From positions 4,402,001 through 4,466,000 of the forward strand of contig CM022368.1 in the NCBI GenBank assembly GCA_011800155.1: a stretch of DNA of 64,000 nucleotides, written 5' to 3'. Under the pieces are notes generated by a model. It did no database searches and was not told the origin of the DNA. It saw only the letters and a program-made list of their open reading frames with translations. A program made the translations under genes and the position numbers. This DNA comes from Flammulina velutipes (taxonomy: Eukaryota; Basidiomycota; Agaricomycetes; Agaricales; Physalacriaceae). This document shows positions 45,563 to 56,604 of the stretch, in pieces (the first letter of the stretch is position 1; the number at the start of each line of letters is the position of its first letter).

Positions 45563-47789
45563 TTAGATCGGAAACACGTTACGGTAGTACACATACTCCA
45601 AATCCCCCGGCTCCAAACCGGCTTCATTTACGCCAACAAGATCTATCTCGTCGTCGTTGAGTTGTGAACTCTCGTTGACAATGTCGTGTTCGAGAGTGGT
45701 GACAACCGTCTTTTTCCAAAGACTAGTAAGATCGAATAGATTGCGAGTGCGTTTGCGACTCACAATCATTCGACGATTAAGGATATTTATTTTCCGGATG
45801 TCTGGCATCAGAGAAGGACCGTTAGACGTCTGCACAAGTGTCCGAAGATCACTGTGAGTCGCCGATAGTCCCTCGTCGTCTGCAGACAGGACCGGATGAG
45901 CTCGATCAAATTGACCGAGTTCGGCGCGCACGATATAGTCGCGCCAATATCCAAGGACGGTGTCACCCAATTCCTTAGCGGAGAAGTAATTCCAAGCGGT
46001 ATTGTACTCGGATTTAAGGACCAACACGTCGCTCGCGTCCGACTTAACTGTGTCGTCAAGTCGTCTCTGCCAGCGTGTGGCGAAATTTTCCTTAGTCCAT
46101 TTCGATACCATTTCGTACGGATAACCGCGCTTGACATACAAAGCTGCTAACGCTTTGATGGCATCGGAGTAGTGGTCGATTTTGCTACTCAGCGTGGCTA
46201 AACGCGACATCTCACCAATATAGGTACCCCGTTTGACGTCAAGCGGGTGATGAGATATCCAAGGAATTCTCTCCTGGTGGTTACGTGCTTTGCGGTACGG
46301 CATGTGTTGTATACTATTATCGTTGTCGTGATAAATAGTCATGTCGAGAAAAGGTTGGAAATGATCCGACACGTTCCACTCAATCGTACAGTTATCGTAT
46401 GCGAGTTGCGAGACAATGTTTAACGCTTCCTTGTCAGAAGAGGCGTAGACTATGGCCAGGCATCGATATATCTTCCGTAAAAGGGGATTAACGGATGATT
46501 GAGGATGTTAAGTTCTCGCTCGAAATACCAACCATAAAGGTTGGCTAGATCGGGCGAACAAGCAACGCCCATTGCTAGGCCTTGCTGTTGTTTGTAAAAC
46601 TTATCCTCGTACTGTAAGACTAGATTATTGTTAGCTATTTTAATACAGCGAATGAATATTTCCTCTTCGGATAATTCTTCAATCGTATGTTCGCTTACTG
46701 GTCCCTTGTAGTAGAATTCCGCGTGAAGATCAGTGACGATATCGAGACATCGTTTGAGCGGAATATTAGGGTAGAAAGCGACAACATCACCGGTGACGAT
46801 GAACCATCGGCGGTTTTTTAATAGCTTAACTTTGCTCAATTTTTGCGCCAGGTCTTTAGATCCATGAATAATGGTTGGCGCCGATTCAACGATCGGTTTG
46901 AGTCTTTTCGAAACGTACTTAGCGGCAGGATTTTGGATGGCGCTGTGACATGGCACGATTGGGCGCATCTTAACGGGTTCCTTGTGTATTTTAGGGATAC
47001 CGTAGAAGCGCGGCACAGTATGTTGGCTTTTCGGTAAGGTAATCTTACTCCGCAAAAAGGCAGCGATTTGTTTGCCGTTGGAGAGATGGGCCTCAGCAAG
47101 CCCCGCAAGTAACTCCATTTCAGTACATTGATAGTCGCAGATTTGATTAGCTTGAATTAGCATAATTTCCTTGTAGTTTAATTGATCTGCAAGTATATCG
47201 CGACTTTTCTCTATTATCCAGGTTCGCTTAGACACCGCGATGCCCAAGTTCTTGTCGGTATTGGTAACGACCAGATCGTTCTCAAATAAGAACTCTTGAA
47301 TGAGGCGAGGACTAGGGGCAAGCGATTTATGAATGTCCTTGTCCGTCTCGGGCGGTATATTGGCGATCGTTTTATTAACGAAGCGCCGCCCAGCCACGAG
47401 GCCTAGTTCAAGATATGTCGGTAGACGAGGTGGTTCAATTTGGGACTGTCGTCCCGCCACCTCGTACTCTGGATCATAGAGATCGTCTTCTTCTTTAGTG
47501 AATGCGAATAATAATCTCCAACGAAGACGACGTTGGAAATCGCGCCACGCTTGACTTATTAGGGCCGTGCGGCGTGGTGAATGAAACATATATCTCATTC
47601 CTACACTAAGCTGATATTCTATATCTTCGGGCAAGGTCACACCAGGCGAACGATGTACATGATTTTTAAATTGAGCGGCTTCTACAATTTCGAGAGGAGT
47701 ATTTAAAATTACATATCGTACGGCCTGTGGGAGTGGGACATTAAGCAACCAGTCCGGGTAAGTAGTGGGTCTGTCATACCTAAACGCGA
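45563..47789 (-). pseudogene. Reverse transcriptase of the Penelope-like element, frameshifted
   Basis: The frame runs from DRPTTYPDWLLNVPLPQAV through the RT fingers and palm to YGRYIDAWP and a stop near 46450. Directly after, the downstream sequence continues in another frame as LAIVYASSDKEALNIV, then WNVSDHFQPFLDMTIY and on to RNVFPI at 45563. The break removes the second Asp of the catalytic Y-x-D-D motif and looks like a loss of a few bases, so this copy should be inactive. The C-terminal part (thumb and beyond) includes RKARNHQERIPWISHHPL and KRGTYIGEM. Homology is recognised by motif order only. Confidence 0.7.
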
Positions 47790-48138
47790 TCACTTCTTGT
47801 GCGCGACACTCTTGCCCTTCGGCTTGCCCGAGTCCTTGCCGCCGCTCTTCTTGGGAACGATCCTGGGAGGTCTTCGTCCAGCTTTGGGAACGTAAGGAAG
47901 AGGAGGAGATGGGTACCTCTTGGCGGGGGACTTGGCGGTAGATGGGCCCGACGATTTCTTCTTGCCATCCTTCGAAGTTTTGTTCTAAACATGAAGAAGA
48001 ATCATTAGCGGTGGAATGAGAGTACGGATGAAACCGACTCACGTTCTTGACCGGGGCGCGCACCTTCTTGAGGCTGGCGGAGACTGCTTTGTCGATCAAG
48101 GATTGAATCGACGGGCCAGGCTTGGTGCCATCGGCCAT
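47790..48138 (-). CDS. Basic leader protein (ORF1) of the Penelope-like element, with intron
   Basis: Starts MADGTKPGPSIQSLIDK at 48138. A 58-base intron (48042-47985, GTGAGT donor, GCTAATG branch, TTTAG acceptor) joins VRAPVKN to KTSKDGKKKSSGPSTAK. The product continues with PPRIVPKKSGGKDSGKPKG and ends SVAHKK, stop at 47790, about 95 residues in all. It is Lys/Pro-rich and suited to bind nucleic acid. If the intron is kept, the frame instead runs into the RT frame without a stop. Coding after splicing is far more protein-like than the unspliced reading (SWTKTSQDRSQEERRQG). Role in the element is inferred. Confidence 0.6.
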
Positions 48139-48182
48139 CTCAACGTCAGCCGCTTTGGCGACAGCTTTCTAACTAGCTACGG

Positions 48183-48207
48183 AAAAATATATGGGCCATA
48201 TATTTTT
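48183..48207. promoter_or_regulatory. 25-bp perfect palindrome upstream of the element's first ORF
   Basis: Arms AAAAATATATGG and CCATATATTTTT (12 bases each, fully complementary) flank a single G. It is 45 bases upstream of the leader ATG, AT-rich at the ends. It may be a hairpin at the element's 5' end or a protein site; ACCCGGGT occurs at 48208 and 48255. Confidence 0.6.
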
Positions 48208-48392
48208 ACCCGGGTTTTCTAGTAACCTACGGCCGGGATTATACCCCCATGGTATTACCCGGGTCTCTAACGCCAAGCCAGCCTTTGCCAGCGCCAGAGG
48301 GACCAAAATGTGTAAATATTCCTCATCCTACCTCATATATAACATTTAGAAACCAGTCCGTGGACTTTTGATCATGACTTTTCTGGCAATAT

Positions 48393-49100
48393 GGCCATTT
48401 TCCGACGTGAGGGCAATTGTGTCATTTCCAAATCAAACTCCGGAGATGATTTTCTCACACCATTCAAACTGAGAACTGGCTCGATGGCCATTTTCCGACG
48501 TGAGGACATTTGTGCCATTATACAAACCAAACTCCGGAGTTGAATTCCTCACACCATTCAAACTGCGAACTGGCTCGATGACCATTTTCCGACGTGAGGA
48601 CATTTGTGCCATTATACAAATCAAACTCCGGAGATGATTTTCTCACACCATTCAAACTGAGAACTGGCTCGATGGCCATTTTCCGATGTGAGGACATTTG
48701 TGCCATTTACAAATCAAACTCCGGAGATGATTTTCTCATACCATTAAAACTGAGAACTGGCTCGATGGCCATTTTCCGACGTGAGGACATTTGTGCCATT
48801 ATACAAACCAAACTCCGGAGTTGAATTCCTCACACCATTCAAACTGCGAACTGGCTCGATGACCATTTTCCGACGTGAGGACATTTGTGCCATTATACAA
48901 ACCAAACTCCGGAGTTGAAATTCTCACACCATTCAAACTGAGAACTGGCTCGATGGCCATTTTCCGACGTCAGGACATTTGTGCCATTATACAAACCAAA
49001 CTCCGGAGTTGAATTCCTCACACCATTCAAACTGAGAACTGGCTCGATGGCCATTTTCCGACGCGACGACATTTGGGCCATTTCACAAACCAAACTCCGG
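48393..49100. repeat. Minisatellite, unit about 94 bp, about seven and a half copies
   Basis: Units are marked by CAAACTCCGGAG (48434, then about every 92-96 bases to 49086) followed by CTCACACCATTCAAACTG, CTGGCTCGATGGCCATTTTC and GACGTGAGGACATTTGTGCC. Two unit types differ after CCGGAG (ATGATTTTC against TTGAATTCC) and are interspersed. Short open frames on both strands are by-products. The high unit identity indicates recent expansion. Confidence 0.9.
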
Positions 49101-49520
49101 ACATCAACTTATAAACTATAACTGACATGGGCACAATAGTCCTGGCTCTATGGACACCCCCCGACCCGAGCCCCTTTATACCCTCATCAAATCCAAACTC
49201 CGGAGTGGAACTGACATTGACAAAATGGAACTAGATTGATGGTCATTTACTGATGCGGGGTCACTTGTATCAATTCAAAAACTCCACTCCGGACCTCAAT
49301 ATCCCAGTCAATCCCGAATATCAACACACTTTCTTAACACAATATGACCCAGTAGCCCTTTTCCCATGTCCGGCCATATGTCCCATTTCACAAAACACAA
49401 GTCCGGACTCTATTCCCCCAGCTCATTTATGTTGCAATGAACGTACTCAAATTGTCTGCCCACTCCCTTCCCCGAAGACATTCATTCCACTTTAAACCTC
49501 CACACTCCGGAATAGCAGAT
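49101..49520. repeat. Degenerate continuation of the 94-bp minisatellite
   Basis: ACTCCGGA-type cores recur at about 49198, 49287, 49390 and 49505 with strongly diverged flanks (for example CAAACTCCGGAGTGG, CTCCACTCCGGACC). These look like old units at the array edge. 49521-49695 shows nothing further. Confidence 0.65.
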
Positions 49521-49695
49521 GATCTCCAACTTGAACGGAGTTGGCCAACATCATAACGCGCCAGCCAGCTCCGGACTCAAACCTATGAGGCCATTCAACG
49601 TCTCACCATCACTCCGACCACCTTGGAGCACAAGAAACATACAACAATCACAACGAAATACAGAAATATACACCGTCGTACAGTTACTTTTACAA

Positions 49696-51225
49696 TCAAG
49701 CCCGGAAATAGTTAGGATCCCCTGGATCGAAGTAGGTCACAATGGACCTGTCCAAGCTCTGCAAAGCAATCATCTCATCCTCCGTATACGGCCACCCATC
49801 TGATACTACCGTAACCCATTGTCGAGTCACCCCATTTTCAACCCAAGTCTCCTTCTTGTGGCCCCATTCCACAGCTCCGATCGTTTCTCCGTCTGCTCTG
49901 TAAACTCTGATTGTGACATGGGGCACCTGGACGGTGCTGGTCGCTAGCTGATGGAACGTTCTACTACAAGGGAATATTAAAACGACTCCACCATTCAGAA
50001 AATTACCTACACCAAAACCCAGTACTCGTCTTCCCCTCCAAACAGGTTCCGGTACGTTTTCATCGCCTTTTGTACGATTTCCGTCGCCTTAGCAATTCCG
50101 GTTTGTGGTCGCGTCTGGACCATGTGACGAGGGAGGGACGTGTTCAAATAGATGTCCGGCATAGCTAACTATGGTCAGTAACACGCGGAATGGAAGCAGG
50201 ATATTCATACATGTGTTCTGGCAAGATCTAATCAATGTGATAAGGTCAGAGCAAACATCCACAGCAAGTACTTACCCGGGTAGCGACGGAATCTCCGGAG
50301 AGTAAACGGAACGTACACAGAAGAAAATCAGAAAGCTTACGTATGGTTGAAGAAAACACTCCGTGTGTACGATAAACTGTTGTCCGGGTACAAAATCAGA
50401 GGCAGCCAGTACGACGCAAACGCAAAACAGACACACCTCTGATCAACGAACTAGTGAACAATACGAACCTCAAACGTCCAAACACTAACCTGTTTGACTA
50501 AACAAGACGAAACCCCAGTTCCAAACGCGGTCACCGCAGAACGTGTAGGTGTCCGGGATGGCAAATCCAAAGCTTTCACAACAAACCAACAGAGACGACC
50601 ACGAACTGGGACCAGAAAATAAGCAAACGATGGTCAGTGGAGGTACGGCTAGAATATATTGACAAGTCAGCTGCGCAAGTCATACAACATACTATTCGAC
50701 CTTTACAGACGGCAAGTCGTGAACTTTATCCGGTGTAAGTTGGTCGCTCAGCTCCCAATTCCATCCTGTAACATCAACGTCATAAACCTGCTCCGCCATC
50801 AAGACCTGAGAGGACGTAGGTTGCGACAACGAAGCCATGAACATATTAGGCTCGAACTTGATGACACTCGCCCACTCCTTGTACAACTTACGCGCTCGAT
50901 CAATTAAACCTCGATGAGCGTTTGGGAAGTCTGCCGGGTCCTCTTGTGCAATCTTAAACATCACCTTATAGATGTCCGAGTGGACAATGAGCTCCGGTGT
51001 GAGCAGATGAGCCCTGTCTTCAATCCAACTCAAGTTCTTACCCGCCGCCTCCAGTTTCTAAGTCCGGAATCAGTGCAATTAATCGGGCAGACAATGTGTT
51101 TCACTCACAAAGGCCGTCCGTGTTCCTAGCAGAACTCTCGTGTTAAGGGTTACCTTCAATGATTGAAGAGCAGCTAACATCGTTGTTGATTGGAATTTTG
51201 GAGCGGGATTTTTCAAGGCCTCCAT
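49696..51225 (-). CDS. Unrecognised multi-exon protein in the subtelomeric part
   Basis: A minus-strand gene whose exons join in phase. It starts MEALKNPAPKFQSTTM at 51225, then KLEAAGKNLSWIEDRAHLL and a long exon (IVHSDIYKVMFKIAQED, LYKEWASVIKFEP, VTGWNWELSDQLTPD). Next are LTCQYILAVPPLTIVCLF, FAIPDTYTFCGDRVWNWG, then CLFCVCVVLAASDFVPG and FIVHTECFLQPY. After a longer intron come LAMPDIYLNTSLPRH, KAMKTYRNLFGGEDEYW and, in the last exon, HVTIRVYRADGETIGAVEW, ending DPGDPNYFRA at 49696. About 360 residues, two hydrophobic stretches. No family is recognised. It is the only well-formed gene between two tandem-repeat arrays, which argues for retained function or recent arrival. Confidence 0.6.
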
Positions 51226-52710
51226 CGCCCCTTTTCAAATGTCAATTCAAAAGCACAAACAAAAGGTTAACCAGACGCACTTTGCGTATTAGGTTGAGTT
51301 GGAATCATGTCCAATAGCGAAAGATCCACTGCAACATAACTCAGTACGACATACTATGGTAGGCTACCTAAAGTTCTTATTTTTCTCTAACAGTGCACGA
51401 GCCAAATTGCCTGTGCCGCTGTGTTCGCTCCTCTGATACACTAACGGGGCATAGGACGTTGTGCATCTGTTTCCTGTCTACCACCTCACGGTCGGCGTTT
51501 TGTTGATATCTGTCCGTGATCGTTCGGTAGAGGGTCGGCAAGATGGGGTCCATCAATCATGATCGGGCCAGGGGCGTTTCTCCGAACGACCCGGGTTTTC
51601 ACCCGGTTAACGGAGTTTCAGCTCCGGATTCTCGTGTGTGTCTTTTCCTCCTCCCATCATCTCTGTCGCTGGTCACCACGTCAACGTGCTGCCCCCTCCA
51701 CTGCTCGCTCGCTCAGTAGCTATATTATTCTTGTGGCCGACAACGACATCACGTACGCGCAGTTCTACATCGATCAGGTCCCTGGAGTTAGCACCCGGTA
51801 TGCAGATGGAGCTGCTCGGGAGTGCAGGCTGTATGTTTGGGTGTACTTTGGCTGCAACAGTCACCAGGTGCGTCCGTCTGTATCATATCGTGAATATGTC
51901 AGCACTCGTATCTTTTTCATCGACAGCGACGATAATGCTATCAAACGGCGTGGTCGCTCCTTTTGTCGGGCACAACATCTTCCTTCGGTGGACTACTATC
52001 CCAGACAATAACACCTTTCCTTGGCGGTTTGCCATGTGAGGCTTTCATTGGCCCGGATGACGGCGTCAAGAACTTTTGGTCGAAGAGAAATGATTTTGGT
52101 ATGGCGTTACGACTGCAGGTAAGCTTTTTGTTCGGGATTTCCTGCTGACAATCGCTTTTTCTCCGCCCCCGACATTCTCCTTATCAACCCGAAGTTCATG
52201 CGTTGTCACTGGAAATCATCGTGCCCCCGGATCTTACATTGAACTACATTCGCATCGATCAGCCAACGATCGCACTTTATCCAGACTGAAACTGAGGTAC
52301 CCATACAACCTCGTACGTACCAGCGTAATTCCCTGCTCCAAGCCCTCACGCACATACACAAGTGTCCACCGTTGATGACACCTATTCGGTCTGATTGTAC
52401 GTGACATCTTGGACACCAGCTGGATTGGCCGTCGTTCGTGGTGTAGATATAGTGTATTTTAGTATGAATACACTGCTTTAAACAATGCCCAAGGAAGTCA
52501 GTGGGTACGATCAAGCAATTCCAGATGTGGTATACGTTTCCGGGCGAATGGCAAACCAAACGCAAAGACTCGCGCGAGCGAAACAGACTGATGCATACCT
52601 ACTCAGATGATGACAACGAAATAGGTACGGGAAATACTGCGACAGCACCTTGGTGGAGCAACATCAGAGCATGCGGCGCTCAGGACGAAAGACACCAGAG
52701 AATGGCGGCG
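51226..52710. other. Unassigned sequence with weak coding potential
   Basis: Overlapping plus-strand frames at 51559-52150 contain protein-like pieces in different frames (DITYAQFYIDQVPGVSTRY; ECRLYVWVYFGC; GPDDGVKNFWSKRNDFG) with possible donors (GTGCGTCC at 51868). I cannot build one consistent gene. The rest holds nothing recognisable. Confidence 0.35.
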
Positions 52711-54930
52711 TTGTGGCGTATCCGGCACCGCTAGCCAGCAGCCTACGGTGGCCAAAGAATGTGGGCGTCACACATAGAGAGTATTCATGCAAGTATTTTA
52801 GCCAACTGACCTCGCTCCCCTGATCCCAGCTTGGTCCAGTACGTCGAGAACATTTCCTTTAGCCTAATAGTACCATGCAAACATCGGTACCCACCTTTTG
52901 AGTAGTATGTTGGCGTCGCAGGTGCGAATCATTCATTGTCTCATTTAATAGTCTTTTTAATGCCTCCCGCGATGTCTGGTACAGTGCACGCGTACAACGA
53001 TAGTGTGATGTGGCGTATCCGGCACCGCTAGCCAGCAGCCTACAGTGGCCAATGAATGTAGGCGTCACACATAGAGAGTATTCATGCAAGTATTTTAGCC
53101 AACTGACCTCGCTCCCCTGATCCCAGCTTGGTCCAGTACGTCGAGAACATTTCCTTTAGCCTAATAGTACCATGCAAACATCGGTACCCACCTTTTGAGT
53201 AGTATGTTGGCGTCGCAGGTGCGAATCATTCCTTGTCTCATTTAATAGTCTTTTTAATGCCTCCCGCGATGTCTGGTACAGTGCACGCGTACAACGATAG
53301 TGTGATGTGGCGTATCCGGCACCGCTAGCCAGCAGCCTACAGTGGCCAAAGAATGTGGGCGTCACACATAGAGAGTATTCATGCAAGTATTTTAGCCAAC
53401 TGACCTCGCTCCCCTGATCCCAGCTTGGTCCAGTACGTCGAGAACATTTCCTTTAGCCTAATAGTACCATGCAAACATCGGTACCCGCCTTTTGAGTAGT
53501 ATGTTGGCGTCGCAGGTGCGAATCATTCCTTGTCTCATTTAATAGTCTTTTTAATGCCTCCCGCGATGTCTGGTACAGTGCACGCGTACAACGATAGTGT
53601 GATGTGGCGTATCCGGCACCGCTAGCCAGCAGCCTACAGTGGCCAAAGAATGTGGGCGTCACACATAGAGAGTATTCATGCAAGTATTTTAGCCAACTGA
53701 CCTCGCTCCCCTGATCCCAGCTTGGTCCAGTACGTCGAGAACATTTCCTTTAGCCTAATAGTACCATGCAAACATCGGTACCCACCTTTTGAGTAGTATG
53801 TTGGCGTCGCAGGTGCGAATCATTCCTTGTCTCATTTAATAGTCTTTTTAATGCCTCCCGCGATGTCTGGTACAGTGCACGCGTACAACGATAGTGTGAT
53901 GTGGCGTATCCGGCACCGCTAGCCAGCAGCCTACAGTGGCCAAAGAATGTGGGCGTCACACATAGAGAGTATTCATGCAAGTATTTTAGCCAACTGACCT
54001 CGCTCCCCTGATCCCAGCTTGGTCCAGTACGTCGAGAACATTTCCTTTAGCCTAATAGTACCATGCAAACATCGGTACCCGCCTTTTGAGTAGTATGTTG
54101 GCGTCGCAGGTGCGAATCATTCCTTGTCTCATTTAATAGTCTTTTTAATGCCTCCCGCGATGTCTGGTACAGTGCACGCGTACAACGATAGTGTGATGTG
54201 GCGTATCCGGCACCGCTAGCCAGCAGCCTACAGTGGCCAAAGAATGTAGGCGTCACACATAGAGAGTATTCATGCAAGTATTTTAGCCAACTGACCTCGC
54301 TCCCCTGATCCCAGCTTGGTCCAGTACGTCGAGAACATTTCCTTTAGCCTAATAGTACCATGCAAACATCGGTACCCACCTTTTGAGTAGTATGTTGGCG
54401 TCGCAGGTGCGAATCATTCATTGTCTCATTTAATAGTCTTTTTAATGCCTCCCGCGATGTCTGGTACAGTGCACGCGTACAACGATAGTGTGATGTGGCG
54501 TATCCGGCACCGCTAGCCAGCAGCCTACAGTGGCCAAAGAATGTAGGCGTCACACATAGAGAGTATTCATGCAAGTATTTTAGCCAACTGACCTCGCTCC
54601 CCTGATCCCAGCTTGGTCCAGTACGTCGAGAACATTTCCTTTAGCCTAATAGTACCATGCAAACATCGGTACCCGCCTTTTGAGTAGTATGTTGGCGTCG
54701 CAGGTGTGAATCATTCCTTGTCTCATTTAATAGTCTTTTTAATGCCTCCCGCGATGTCTGGTACAGTGCACGCGTACAACGATAGTGTGATGTGGCGTAT
54801 CCGGCACCGCTAGCCAGCAGCCTACAGTGGCCAATGAATGTAGGCGTCACACATAGAGAGTATTTATGCAAGTATTTTAGCGAGCTGACCTCGCTCCCCT
54901 GATCCCAGCTTGGTCCAGTACGTCGAGAAC
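52711..54930. repeat. Satellite array, 297-bp unit, about 7.5 copies
   Basis: Exact period of 297 bases. The unit begins TGGCGTATCCGGCACCGCTA and includes GTCACACATAGAGAGTATTC, CCCAGCTTGGTCCAGTACGT and GTACAACGATAGTGTGATG. Copies are almost identical, with a few diagnostic sites. At one, units 1-7 read A,A,G,A,G,A,G (GTACCCACC or GTACCCGCC), so units 3-7 alternate. Each unit contains a 76-codon minus-strand frame (MHEYSLCVTPTF start), present in seven copies; it is most likely a by-product. The array ends abruptly at GTCGAGAAC (54930). Confidence 0.95.
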
Positions 54931-56167
54931 GCCCATCCTGCCTCTAAGCGTTTCCGCTCCACGTGTCTGTCACCAGGAATTGTTGCGCCCTCCATACACC
55001 GTATCCTGACGATTTGGCGTGATCCTGCCCATGGTTAGTGTGACGCTGCATGGGTTATTGAATAGGATACGATGCTGTGTCGTGCTTTAGGCACGTCGAT
55101 GTGGCGAATACTCGTTTCCAGTGCTCATCCAGAATGTTACTTCATTAGATTGGAGAGTTTCCATTCAATGCAGTGCAAGTGACTTGGAACCCAATACGAA
55201 TTCTGACCCTTTCTTAAGCATCGACCGTTCGGCGTTCTCTAACGTCTGTCTAGCACTGGTGACACGCATGGCAAGAGATCCTATTCTTATATCTCCTGTG
55301 TAACAAGGTCGTTGGAAAGCCCTTTAGGTATTCACTTAACTCGGATACCATTGGGCTAAACTCGCCTCTTTTTTGAAGCGCCACCAAACTTTCTTCCGGT
55401 TGCAACGTGGCCAACGCCATCCTGGCGCACGGCTCATCGGTATACTGACGTGGCTAGTGTGAATATGTATATATTTATGTAGTGAAACTGACACGGTGAA
55501 CGCCGAGTGGCTTGAAGCTTATCAGCATAGCTGCTCACTCGGGTCTCACGTACACTGGTACATCTGTGTTCTTGCCTTCCTTATCACTTCGTCTAGGCGC
55601 TTCACGACCAACTTATGTTCATTCCTAGTTGGTACGTTGTCTCTGGTGATATTTGTATCTAGGGAAGCACCGTCGTTTAAACTCTTGCACTAGTTTGCCG
55701 TCATTGATTCCAAAGTTCAAGTTTACCATAGGAAGCTCTTTGTGATAATCTGCTTTTATTTCGACCGATTCTTTGGTTAGACTTGTACTTACTCGTCTAC
55801 ACTGAGGACATCCGAGCCGCTTCGACGCCCCCTATAGGACCCTCCTCGGCGGCTTACATGTGGCGTGTCTGAACTCAAATTTAGAAGAGATTTGGGACAC
55901 AGCTGGGTTCGTAATCCATACTCGTAAGTCTCTTCATCAATATCTATGTCCATTGACGTTGATATGCAACTTTTTCAGCCTCCTCCTCCTTCATATTGTG
56001 GTATGTCTAGGTCTATAGTTGGGAAGAACGAACACATTCGTCATGACAGTGAGCAGCGCTCGTCAAAATGAAGAGTCCTATGGTCCGTGAACACGTCCTT
56101 TCAGTATATACGTATATATATTGACCGTGTTTTCCGAGTTGGGAATCCAAGTTGGGGTTTGTTCCGT
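54931..56167. other. Intergenic, no feature seen
   Basis: Short frames only. No repeat partner, RNA gene or domain is recognised. Confidence 0.35.
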
Positions 56168-56533
56168 TCAGAGCCCAAGGGGATCTTCACAACGGAATCG
56201 TAGGCTATTTAACTTTACATGTATTTGCTGCATACTGATTCCCAGGTCTAGTAGCGACCTTGATAATGTGTCACTTTTGCACCCTGTCGGCATCGATTTT
56301 TGCAATTTGCGCAGTTTGTCTCTTGGTGTTCCCAGACGATCGAGGTATGTCTGTAATGTGTTCATGATTGTATATCTACGCTGACACGGGATCTTCGTAT
56401 TTCCTGCCACATGCAATGATGCAGATTCAAATGAATCCCCCCGCCGTGATAGCTTCTTGGGATCACAACCGTAGGCGGAATCACCAAGGTTAGTTTGCAT
56501 CTCTTGAATACCGATTGTTTTCCTCACCCTCAC
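56168..56533 (-). CDS. Hypothetical small protein, low support
   Basis: One open frame of 121 codons, MRVRKTIGIQEMQTNLGDS start, with a helical-looking middle (RYTIMNTLQTYLDRLGTP, RDKLRKLQKSM) and a basic composition. There is no paralogue or splice support. It lies just downstream of the gene at 56605 on the same strand and could be an exon of another transcript. Confidence 0.3.
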   Translation of the reverse strand: MRVRKTIGIQEMQTNLGDSAYGCDPKKLSRRGDSFESASLHVAGNTKIPCQRRYTIMNTLQTYLDRLGTPRDKLRKLQKSMPTGCKSDTLSRSLLDLGISMQQIHVKLNSLRFRCEDPLGL

Positions 56534-56604
56534 CTGTCACATGTCATACCCCGCTGGTCGTCGCATCTAGAAAATCAAAACTGGGCAAAAAAAGACGACG
56601 CATA

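Larger units (their letters stand above)
45331..48210 (-). mobile_element. Penelope-like retroelement, endonuclease-deficient (Coprina-type), degenerate
   Basis: A minus-strand element made of a short basic leader frame (47790-48138) and a reverse transcriptase (about 45563-47790). RT motifs are PKIHKEPVKMRPIV, then FIVTGDVVAFYPNIP (motif A, catalytic Asp), QQQGLAMGVACSPD (motif B) and YGRYID (motif C). They fit Penelope-like RTs better than LTR or LINE enzymes. The C-terminal 270 residues show no GIY-YIG endonuclease motif. Endonuclease-lacking elements of this class (Coprina in basidiomycetes) are known to sit at telomeres, and TTAGGG-like runs lie just beyond the 3' side here. Outer boundaries are estimated: the left one from the end of the RT, the right one from a palindrome at 48183. 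Confidence 0.7.

Noticed and set aside
45563..46372. Separate gene of 269 codons
   Set aside because: It is the C-terminal continuation of the reverse transcriptase after the frameshift at the catalytic motif.
46450..48138. One continuous protein of 562 codons including the leader
   Set aside because: The part between about 47800 and 48042 reads through a good intron and then in a frame of poor composition. The spliced leader is far more protein-like, so the long frame is treated as a retained-intron alternative.
48393..49100. CRISPR-like array
   Set aside because: The whole 94-bp unit is repeated without unique spacers, and the genome is clearly fungal. It is a minisatellite.
52859..54871. 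Seven copies of a 76-codon frame on the minus strand as a gene family
   Set aside because: Conservation follows from the satellite itself, which is equally conserved outside the frame. No signal peptide, domain or splice structure is seen.
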